64,000 nucleotides of DNA from VXOI01 sp965197575 (GTDB lineage Bacteria > Chloroflexota > Dehalococcoidia > Lucifugimonadales > UBA3495): assembly GCA_965197575.1 (NCBI GenBank), contig OZ240214.1:2976001-3040000 (forward strand), read 5' to 3'. Shown piece after piece: positions 25,341-32,061 of this stretch. The notes beneath the pieces were generated by a model. It had not been told where the DNA came from, searched no databases, and saw only the letters and a program-made list of their open reading frames with translations. A program made the translations under genes and the position numbers. Each line of letters begins with the position of its first letter. Within the stretch, counting starts at the first letter, position 1.

Positions 25341-26004
25341 CGAAATCATCCTTGAAATTGGACGACAGCTCGTCCATCGAATTGCCATCGGCCAAGCTGA
25401 CATTAGTGGCGATGATTTCGGTACGATATTTGCTACTGCAATCGGTGGGGAACATAGGGCAAGTCCTCTTGGAGTCGCCGATGTCGTCGCCAATGGGTGC
25501 GCTTGGTCTATCAAGACTATCAAAGAGAAAAGGCCCTTTGGGAAAAGAGTTGCCCGTTTAATTTCCGGCAGAAATTCCCCCATCTACTCTGTGGGGATAG
25601 AAAATCCTCGTGAGAACCCCGAAAATACTGGACACGCTGTCGTTTCAGTTTGGAATGCCCGGGTGGACGAGTCTTTGGATCAGTTCAACGATTTGCGTGT
25701 CGTGGTGATGATTAGGAACTTGGACACTCGCGAGTTTTTAATCTTTGAAGAGGAAGCAAGCAGATACATTCCAGCAGAATACGAGTGGAGTTTCAACAAA
25801 AATGGCAATTTAGTTGGACGTGACCGCACAACTAACCGACATCAGTTCACCTGGCAGCCTCATGGTAGCCAGTTTACAATTCATCGCCCGGTACCCGCAT
25901 CGTCGAAAAAATTCTCAATAACACAAACCATCCCTGTCATTCCTGTTGACAGCATTTTAGCAAGTGTCAGGTATCGGCAAGATTGGATAACGATCCATGG
26001 ATAA
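25249..26004 (+). CDS. Putative type II restriction endonuclease
   Basis: This 251-residue protein starts inside the methyltransferase gene and overlaps Vsr by eight bases. A likely PD-(D/E)XK site is GVADVVANGCAWSIKTIK (Asp followed by Ser-Ile-Lys), with an upstream acidic residue in AIGQADISGDDFG. A later beta-rich part includes LRVVVMIRNLDTREFLIFEEE. Base composition is lower in GC than its neighbours, consistent with transfer as a cassette. It may belong to the LlaMI/ScrFI type, but I cannot confirm this. Function is mainly by position. Confidence 0.72.
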   Translation: MMSSDIPLDNPRLRGNAPRRTGPYPLGQIPNEIILEIGRQLVHRIAIGQADISGDDFGTIFATAIGGEHRASPLGVADVVANGCAWSIKTIKEKRPFGKRVARLISGRNSPIYSVGIENPRENPENTGHAVVSVWNARVDESLDQFNDLRVVVMIRNLDTREFLIFEEEASRYIPAEYEWSFNKNGNLVGRDRTTNRHQFTWQPHGSQFTIHRPVPASSKKFSITQTIPVIPVDSILASVRYRQDWITIHG

Positions 26005-26398
26005 AGTCGATGCGGCTACCCGGAGCCGCATTATGGCGAGCGTCCGGTCAAAGAACACCAAGCCTGAGATGCGGGTGCGTAAAACCGCCCACCGCATAGG
26101 CTATCGCTACCGTCTGCATCGCAAGAGCCTTCCAGGAAAACCCGACCTCGTATTCCCTTCACGCCGTATTGCTATATTCGTTCACGGATGCTTCTGGCAC
26201 GGCCATCCTTGCAAGCGGGGCGACCGTATGCCTGCGACCAACGTCGAATACTGGCAGGGGAAGATTGCAAGGAACCAGCGGAGGGACATCGCGAACCGAC
26301 AGTCATTGCGCGAGTTGGGCTGGACTCCCGTGGTAGTGTGGGAGTGCCAGACACTGGACGACAGTCTATCCTGTCTCTTAAGAACGATCCTGAACTAG
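25997..26398 (+). CDS. vsr: Very short patch repair endonuclease
   Basis: This 133-residue T:G mismatch endonuclease nicks 5' of the T arising from deaminated 5-methylcytosine. Family marks are TRSRIMASVRSKNTKPE at the start, RLHRKSLPGKPDLVFPSRRIAIFVHGCFWHGH with the catalytic Asp and metal-site His, and a Cys at CKRGDRMPATN. It overlaps the upstream endonuclease gene by 8 bases. Together with the C5 methyltransferase it protects the genome from mutation at methylated sites. Confidence 0.95.
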   Translation: MDKVDAATRSRIMASVRSKNTKPEMRVRKTAHRIGYRYRLHRKSLPGKPDLVFPSRRIAIFVHGCFWHGHPCKRGDRMPATNVEYWQGKIARNQRRDIANRQSLRELGWTPVVVWECQTLDDSLSCLLRTILN

Positions 26399-26430
26399 GC
26401 GCGAGATATGGAACCGCGAGGAAACCTTCT

Positions 26431-26747
26431 ATGGCAGTGGGCAGAGAGGAAATAGATGTCAGAGTCGTAGGGAGAGCCATTTATGAAAAGATGCGCGGCG
26501 AATTGGAGGCCACGCACAAGGGGAAGATGTGGGTCGTCGATGTTCTGAGCGGCGACTATGAGATTGGCGACGACGATCTGACCACCACACTGCGGCTGTT
26601 GGAGCGGCGCCCCATGCTCTGACTTGGGGCGAACTCATCGGATATCCTGCGCCTTATCATATGGGTGGCCGGGCCCTCCCCACAGTAGGCCCATTGATGC
26701 TGGAAAAGTTGCGGGCTGAATTTGGCGAACTTTCCGCAGAATGGTGA
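26431..26747 (+). pseudogene. Frameshifted small protein of the GDYEI family (antitoxin-like)
   Basis: The start MAVGREEIDVRVVGRAIYEKM continues to MWVVDVLSGDYEIGDDDL, which resembles short cyanobacterial and Chloroflexota proteins often next to toxins or retropepsins. The frame ends early after ERRPML because one base is missing near 26610. In the -1 frame the homologous tail resumes (LTWGELIGYPAPYHMGGR then TVGPLMLEKLRAEFGEL) to the TGA at 26747. No partner retropepsin follows. The identification is from pattern memory; the frameshift is clear from two consecutive homology-like segments. Confidence 0.55.
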
Positions 26748-26756
26748 GGGCGTCTG

Positions 26757-26890
26757 CTAACCCGTCGCCCGCCGCGCCAAATCAGGCGGGATGGCATAGC
26801 GGGCGTTGGCGACGGGCTGGCCTGGGGTCAGCGGCTCCAAGAAGGTTACGCTTTCGTAGAAATCGTCCAGGCGATGAACGTGCCCTGCTG
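26757..26890 (-). pseudogene. Remnant of a NYN-domain gene (C-terminal part)
   Basis: The translated minus strand reads RLDDFYESVTFLEPLTPGQPV and then PPDLARRATG. This aligns with the C-terminal end of the NYN gene at 28895 (ALDDFYDNVTFLEPPAPGQPI, then PPDLARRSMG). Everything upstream of the Asp-Phe-Tyr segment is missing. The remnant sits directly beside the broken HigBA pair and indicates an old duplication of the NYN region. Confidence 0.6.
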
Positions 26891-26922
26891 CCACTACACC
26901 ATTTGGGGAGAGCGGTAATTCG

Positions 26923-27206
26923 TTAATCCTATCTTTCTCCGACCGGGACACTGAAGAACTGTTCCGAACGGAGCAGAGTCGGCGCTTTCAGTCCGTGTCG
27001 CGGGTCGCGTTGCGGAAGCTGATTCAATTGAACCAAGCGCGTTGCGTTCCCTCCGGGACCTCTCTGTTCCGCCAGGCAACCATCTTGAAGCCCTTCGCGG
27101 CAGTTTATTGGGCTTTCACGCCATTCGAATCAACGACCAATGGCGTATCTTCTTCCAGTGGACGGACTCCGGCCCGGAACAGGTCTCCATCATTGATTAC
27201 CATTGA
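26923..27206 (+). pseudogene. higB: HigB-like toxin, frameshifted and without a start codon
   Basis: The plus strand reads ILSFSDRDTEELFRTEQSRR, then RVALRKLIQLNQA, matching HigB-type ribosome-dependent mRNA interferases. A single missing base near 27040 shifts the frame. The -1 frame continues with PPGNHLEALRG, then FHAIRINDQWRIFFQW and VSIIDYH, ending at 27206. The codon where the start would be is TTA. The toxin is therefore not expected to be made. It is followed 32 bases later by a broken higA. Confidence 0.7.
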
Positions 27207-27499
27207 CGGAAACCCCTATAACGTCATACGCTATAGCCATGTATGAACCTATCACACCCGGCGAAATTCTCTTGGAGGAATACCTCAAGCCAATGGGGAT
27301 TTCGCAAAACGCCATGTCCCGCCCATCGGGGTTGCTCCGCGGGCAATCAATGAAATCGTCCATGGCAAACGCTCGATCACGCCAGCCATGTCGATTCGTT
27401 TTGGCGCATTTTTCGGGCAGTCGGACCAGTTCTGGCACGGCATCCAGGTCGAATGTGACTTTCGCCGGCTGGCCGCTGACAGGCAAAGACTTACCGCTA

Positions 27500-28706
27500 G
27501 TACCGTTTCAATTTAATCCTGATGGATAGATATGTTGGAGTTTACTGCGGGCGTCTTGAGTGGAGAACCGCCAGTCTATGACGGCGCCAGCATCGTTGCG
27601 CTCGCGTTCGAGGGCGGCAACCTCCTGCCGCAGCAGCACTTCATCGCCGACCCGGCGGTTCAGACACTGTCTGCTGAAGACGCTCAACTCGATCTCGGCC
27701 ATGTTCAGCCAGCTTCCATGGGTGGGAGTGTGGTGCAGCTCCAGACGCTTGGCTATACGACGCGCTTCGGACGCTCCAAATGCTTCGTAGAGCGAGCCGG
27801 GCTTGTGGGTGTTGAGATTGTCCAACACCAGCCGGACGACCCTGGCGTGGGGGTACGCCTGGTCAACCAGCCAGCGCATCTGGTGAGCAAAGTCCACAGC
27901 AGTGCGGCGCCCGGTCACTTCGACGTGTCTCCATCCGCCCTTCGGTTCACAGAACATGAACAGGTTCCGGGTCCCGTTTCGCTGGTACTCGGTGTCATAG
28001 CGCTCCACCCGTCCGGGGGCGGCCTTGATGGGAGGCCGCCCATCCTCGAGCAACTGCTTGGAGGACTCGTCAAAACACACCACTGGCCGCTCCGGGTCGT
28101 ACTCTTCGTGATAAAGGTCCAGCACATCCTCCATCCGGGCGACGAACTCCCCGCTCAGCTTGGGGATGCGCCATTCCTTTTTCTTCCACGGCTTGAGTTC
28201 GTTTTTTTGAGGATCTGGCGCACCGTCTCCAAGGAGATGCTCCCGGCAAACTCCATCGCCACTACCTTGTCCGCCAGCAGATGGAGCGTCCAGTTTACAT
28301 GTCCTTCGGGTGGACTGCTGCACGCGATGGCGACGAGGTGCGCCTCCTGTCTGCCGCTCAGCTTGCGCTCACGGCCTGACCGTGGCCGGTCGTTGATTGC
28401 GGCTTCCAGCCCCTCCTCGACGAACCGTCTGCGCACTCTGGCAACAGTGGCGGCGCTGATCGAAACCGCCTCAGCCGCCTCACGGTCTAAGAGTCCTTCG
28501 TCAGCTTTCAACAGCGCAAGGGCCCGCTTTACCGTGCGGGCCAACGGCTTGCCACGGCCGGATGTTTCAATCAGAGCGAAGCGTTCGGATTGGGTCAGTT
28601 CGACTTTGTATTTGGAGACAGGCATATCAGGTACGGCCTCGCTAAAGGATTTTACTCAAGCCTACCTGATCTCCCTTATGATTGTAAGACTTTCTGGAAA
28701 CGGTAC
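27500..28706 (-). mobile_element. IS630-family insertion sequence, copy 1 (1207 bp)
   Basis: The terminal inverted repeats are GTACCGTTTC at the left and GAAACGGTAC at the right, and the element is flanked on both sides by TA (27498-27499 and 28707-28708), the target duplicated by the IS630/Tc1 superfamily. It carries one transposase read in two frames. The twin at 59217-60423 has the same length and near-identical ends. It interrupts higA. Confidence 0.92.
27508..28625 (-). CDS. IS630-family transposase with programmed -1 frameshift (copy 1)
   Basis: The first frame (MPVSKYKVELTQ start at 28625) is an N-terminal HTH protein with ISAATVARVRRRFVEEGLEAA. The second frame is the DDE catalytic part with VVCFDES, VLDNLNTH, and HGSWLNMAEIE. 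The frames meet at an A7 run on the minus strand (plus-strand T7 at 28202-28208), where frame 0 reads CTC AAA AAA ACG and the -1 frame continues AAC GAA CTC. Two other elements here use the same site, so this is a functional design rather than damage. Confidence 0.9.
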
Positions 28707-28766
28707 TAGTATCCAGCCGGCCTCATCCCTGAGCCGGGCATCCGTATCCTAGTCCATCATCCCCCG

Positions 28767-28880
28767 CTACCGCCCCTCCTTGATAAACTCCGCGATCCGC
28801 TCGCCGATCATCATTGTTGTTACGTTGGTGTTGGCCCGGATGCAGTCGGGCATGAACCGGGCGTACTTCCAATCCACAGC
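28767..28880 (-). pseudogene. C-terminal remnant of a GMC oxidoreductase
   Basis: The minus-strand frame ends MPDCIRANTNVTTMMIGERI, then AEFIKEGR. This is nearly the same as the last residues of the full gene at 29527 (ending MMIGERISEFIKDGK) and of its paralogue at 35214. Only the extreme C-terminus is present. It lies downstream of the intact NYN gene. With the NYN remnant at 26757 it points to a duplicated NYN-GMC segment that was later eroded. Confidence 0.65.
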
Positions 28881-28894
28881 TGCGATCCCTACAG

Positions 28895-29515
28895 CTAGCC
28901 CATGCTCCTCCGCGCCAAGTCTGGCGGGGTGGCTGACCGGGGGGCGGCTATTGGCTGGCCGGGGGCTGGGGGTTCCAGGAAGGTTACATTGTCGTAGAAG
29001 TCGTCTAGGGCGATGAATTCGCCATGCTCTTCCGCCCACTCCCGCATCCGGCGGTTGTAGCTGTGCCGCCACGACAGCACTTCGATGCGCCATCCTCGGC
29101 GGAGCATACGCTCGAGGTCGGCGTGGAAGCCGACGCCATCGGCAAAGCCGCTGCCGTCGCCGGTCAGCAGCACCGCGATGCCAGGGTCGCCGTTGTAGTC
29201 GAAGGCGTCCCGTAGCATCGCGGTCTGCAAAGCCTGGTCGACACCCTGCTCCCGGCCTTGCAAGGCTCCGCGTTCCAGCAGTTGGACCGTGAAGCCTTCA
29301 TTTTCCAGCCGGTTCCAAACATGGCGCAGTTCGGGAGGGATCGAACCGACCGCGATGGCATGTTCGACTTCCCGTCCGGCGCGGGCCAATTCCAGTAAGT
29401 TCTGAAAATCCAGGCGCACCCTGAAACGGGCCGTGCCGCCCTCAATCAACGCCGCAACCTGCTGGGCGCTGATGAAGATGTTGGAGTTGTCCCAGTAGAT
29501 GAATACCTTGTCCAT
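28895..29515 (-). CDS. NYN domain protein (putative ribonuclease)
   Basis: This 206-residue protein of the NYN (PIN-like) fold begins VFIYWDNSNIFISAQ, with the conserved acidic-Asn motif, and has EQGVDQALQTAMLRDA and VLLTGDGSGFADGV, where the usual GD-SDF core reads GDGSGF. Family members are metal-dependent RNases. The later part (IEVLSWRHSYNRRMREWAEEHG) matches LabA-like proteins. Its start is 12 bases after the stop of the upstream GMC gene, suggesting an operon. A decayed copy of its C-terminus lies at 26757. Confidence 0.82.
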   Translation of the reverse strand: MDKVFIYWDNSNIFISAQQVAALIEGGTARFRVRLDFQNLLELARAGREVEHAIAVGSIPPELRHVWNRLENEGFTVQLLERGALQGREQGVDQALQTAMLRDAFDYNGDPGIAVLLTGDGSGFADGVGFHADLERMLRRGWRIEVLSWRHSYNRRMREWAEEHGEFIALDDFYDNVTFLEPPAPGQPIAAPRSATPPDLARRSMG

Positions 29516-29526
29516 GACAGCGAGGT

Positions 29527-31077
29527 TTACTTCCCGTCCTTGATAAACTCCGATATGCGCTCGCCGATCATCATGGTGGTTACGTTGGTGTTGGCACGGA
29601 TGCAGTCGGGCATGATGGAGGCGTCCACTACGCGCAGGCTTTCCAGGCCGTGGACTTTGCCGTACTGACTGACTACGGCCATCGGGTCGTCGGAGGGACC
29701 CATCTTGCAGGTGCAGGAGATGTGCTGCGAGGTGGTGACTTCGCGGAAAAGGTACTCGTCAAGGGATTCGTCGGACTCCAGCTCGGCGTCGGTGGGCTCG
29801 ATGCGCTCTTGGATGATGTCGTTGAACGCCTCGCTCTCGCCGAGCTTGACGCAGAGGCGCACCGTCTCACGCAGCCGCTCCAGGTCGAAGGGGTCTTCCA
29901 GGTAGCGGTAGTCCAGGAAGGGCTGCTCGGCAGGATCGGCGGAGTTGAGCCGCAGCTCACCGGCCCCCGCCGCCAGTTGGATGCCGCTGGTTATGCGGAT
30001 GCCCACCGGCTCCATGCGGTCGCCGCCGCGGTTGATGCGCTCGGTGGCGAAGGACGACATTGACATCTTCATGTCGTTGCGCAGGGGGGAGCCCTCGGCG
30101 GTGTAGCGCAGGGTCAGCTGCATCCGGGGGGCCAAGCCGTCCAGCGGCACTTCCGGCTTCGTCCGCCAGGTCACCCAAACGTTCGGGTGGTCGCGCATGT
30201 TCTGGCCCACGCCGGGCAGGTCGGCGACGACCGGGATGCCGAACTCTTGCAGGTGTCCCGCCGGCCCCACGCCGGAGAGCAGCAGGATGTGGGGCGAGCC
30301 GATGGCGCCGGAGCTAAGGATAATCTCGTCCCCTTCGACAGTGAAAGTTTCTCCGCCGCTTTCGACCTGTGCGCCCACGGCTCGGTTGCCGTCGAAGAGG
30401 ATGCGCCGGACGTGGCAATCGGCCCGAATGGTGAGGTTGAGCCGGTGGCGGGCTTGGTCCAGGTAGCCCAGGGCGGTGCTCATGCGGACGCCGCCGGGGT
30501 TGTTGAACGGCGTGGGACCCACGCCGGTGGATTCGGGATTATTGTGGTCGGGGCTGTCGGGGAAGCCGGCCTCGCGGCAGGCCGCGTAGAATGCGTGCTG
30601 GGCGGAGTGCCAAGTCTCCGGCTTGAAGCGGTGGCACACGATGGGGCCCTCGGTGCCGTGGAAGTCGTCGGAGAAATCAGAGTCGGTCTCCAGCTTGCGG
30701 AAGAAGGGCAGGCAATTGGTGTAGCCCCACTCGTCGTTGCCCATCTCCGACCAAGAGTCGTAGTCCTCGGGCACGCCGCGCAGGAAGACTTGGCCGTTGA
30801 TGGCGCTGGAGCCGCCGGTGACCTTGCCCCGCGGCACCATCATCGGCGGGGCGCTCTCGGTGGCCTTGCCGGTGAACTGCCAGTTGTGGTCGCTGACCAT
30901 GATGTCGATTTCGGTGGAGTAGCCGAACTTCACCTCTTCGGGCAGCCGCTCGAAGTCGGGGTAATCAGGCCCCGCCTCCAGCAGCAACACCGACGTGTTG
31001 GGGTCCTCGGAAAGCCGGGTGGCGATGATGGAACCGGCCGAACCGGCGCCAATCACGATGTAGTCGTATTTCATCAT
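29527..31077 (-). CDS. GMC family oxidoreductase (choline dehydrogenase-like)
   Basis: This 516-residue FAD-dependent alcohol dehydrogenase/oxidase of the glucose-methanol-choline family has the FAD fold YIVIGAGSAGSIIATRL, GGSSAINGQVFLRG (GMC signature 1) and SSGAIGSPHILLLSGVGP (signature 2). The C-terminal substrate/active site includes TSQHISCTCKMG and DASIMPDCIRANTN. A close paralogue lies at 35214. The substrate is unknown. The start is ATG near 31077, after a palindromic repeat that separates it from the upstream glutaredoxin-DinB gene on the same strand. Confidence 0.94.
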   Translation of the reverse strand: MMKYDYIVIGAGSAGSIIATRLSEDPNTSVLLLEAGPDYPDFERLPEEVKFGYSTEIDIMVSDHNWQFTGKATESAPPMMVPRGKVTGGSSAINGQVFLRGVPEDYDSWSEMGNDEWGYTNCLPFFRKLETDSDFSDDFHGTEGPIVCHRFKPETWHSAQHAFYAACREAGFPDSPDHNNPESTGVGPTPFNNPGGVRMSTALGYLDQARHRLNLTIRADCHVRRILFDGNRAVGAQVESGGETFTVEGDEIILSSGAIGSPHILLLSGVGPAGHLQEFGIPVVADLPGVGQNMRDHPNVWVTWRTKPEVPLDGLAPRMQLTLRYTAEGSPLRNDMKMSMSSFATERINRGGDRMEPVGIRITSGIQLAAGAGELRLNSADPAEQPFLDYRYLEDPFDLERLRETVRLCVKLGESEAFNDIIQERIEPTDAELESDESLDEYLFREVTTSQHISCTCKMGPSDDPMAVVSQYGKVHGLESLRVVDASIMPDCIRANTNVTTMMIGERISEFIKDGK

Positions 31078-31091
31078 TCGCTCCTTTGGGA

Positions 31092-31192
31092 GACGGATTA
31101 AACGCAGAGAGCGCGGAGGGAGCGCAGAGGTTTTTATTTCCTTGAATTCTCCGTGCCCCCCGCATTATCTCTGTGTACTCTACGTTTAGATA
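31092..31192. repeat. CTCTGCG-type palindromic repeat between GMC and glutaredoxin-DinB genes
   Basis: Left arm AAACGCAGAGAGCGCGGAGG and right arm ending ATCTCTGTGTACTCTACGTTTA pair imperfectly. It resembles the repeat at 23199-23267. Its right edge overlaps the stop of the glutaredoxin-DinB gene at 31186. It probably acts as a transcription end or processing site between two minus-strand genes. Confidence 0.6.
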
Positions 31193-31953
31193 AGGGCGTC
31201 CGGGGTCTGGATGCCGTCCAAGTCGGCGTCGGTGGCCGGGTTTTCCAGGGTCATGCCCAAGTCGGTCTGCATGTAGTGGTAGACCTGCTTGAGATGGTGG
31301 GTGCTGTGGCTGAGCACGATGTTCAGCAACTCGAGGACAGTGACCTCGCCGCCGTAGTGGGCCGGCACCTCGCGCTCGAAGCCCTCGGTGTTGCCGCTGT
31401 CCAGGAAGGCGATGATGTCGTCGCACACCTTCAGGCCATATTCGGAGATCGCCGGGGCGGTGACCACGTCCTTGAGCCGTTCGTCCTGGGCCTTCATGTC
31501 GTCCCAGCTCATGCTGCCCACCTCGTGCGAGAGGTAGGCGATTTCCGGGAATGCCAGAATGTGCACCACCGTGTCGCGCAGGCTCCAGGGCCGCCAGGGA
31601 ACCATGGTGTCCAGCTGCTCCTGGCTGAACTGGTTGTTGGCCCGCACCGCCGCGCTCATCACTGCGCCGTACTTTTCGGCCAGCCAGGACGTCTTGCCCG
31701 ACAGGTCGACACTGACGTCCAGCCGCAGCGCGGGTATCAGCTTCTTGGGATAGTAGCCGATGATGACATCGGTGTCGTCGATGATGGTGACCGGCAGCGA
31801 CTTGATGCCCCGGCTGCGGAGATGCTCCACCGCGGCGGGTTCGCTCAATAAATCATGGTGTTCGTAGGGAACACCGTTGGACTTCAGGAACTCTTCCAGA
31901 GTCCGGCAACTGAATCAACCAGGCTGAGTATAAACTTGAACGTCCATGGCCAT
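31186..31953 (-). CDS. Glutaredoxin-DinB fusion, probable selenoprotein (TGA in the CxxC motif)
   Basis: Reading from the ATG at 31953 (AAGGAGGG upstream), the protein starts MAMDVQVYTQPG, then TGA (31915-31917), then FSCRTLEEFLKSNGVPYEHH. The TGA falls exactly where the first Cys of a glutaredoxin CxxC site belongs, giving U-F-S-C. The glutaredoxin domain continues to PVTIIDDTDVIIGYYP (residues 1-75), and residues about 90-240 form a DinB-like four-helix bundle (WSLRDTVVHILAF, IVLSHSTHHLKQVYHYM). A hairpin that resembles a bacterial SECIS lies just past the TGA. No sel genes are in the window, so a nonsense mutation remains possible. If TGA is a stop, a start downstream (near 31848) yields only the remainder of the protein. 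Confidence 0.72.
31887..31917 (-). promoter_or_regulatory. Putative bacterial SECIS element (TGA plus hairpin)
   Basis: The minus-strand mRNA has UGA (31917-31915). A stem GGACUC (31904-31899), loop UGGAA (31898-31894) and the arm GAGUUCC with one bulged U (31893-31887) follow. The apical GG lies 18-19 bases after the UGA, within the window known for bacterial SECIS. The bulged U is on the 3' arm rather than the 5' arm as in E. coli fdhF. Pairing is by hand, not by folding software. Confidence 0.5.
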
Positions 31954-32061
31954 ACCGTCCCTCCTTAGCGAGTGTTGCCGGTATCCTACCACGGAAGGGC
32001 CGGGCGCGGCAGATGGCGGCCGGCGTGGATGCCTTTGGTGTAGTGTGCTATCTTAGCAGCC

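Larger units (their letters stand above)
27239..28752 (+). pseudogene. higA: HigA-like antitoxin interrupted by IS630 and frameshifted
   Basis: The gene starts MYEPITPGEILLEEYLKPMG. After one missing base near 27321 the rest appears in the -1 frame: GVAPRAINEIVHGKRSITP, then FFGQSDQFWHGIQVECDFRR. This is a HigA-type XRE antitoxin. The IS630 element inserted at a TA at 27498. Joining 27499 to 28709 restores a frame to TAG 28750-28752 (QRLTASIQPASSLSRASVS). The span given includes the transposon. Confidence 0.68.

Noticed and set aside
27508..28625. Frameshift in IS630 transposase as a pseudogene signal
   Set aside because: The same A7 site is conserved in three elements and is typical of programmed frameshifting in this family.
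27532..28752. Long plus-strand frame through IS630 copy 1
   Set aside because: It is antisense of the transposase. Only its last few codons coincide with the higA remnant.
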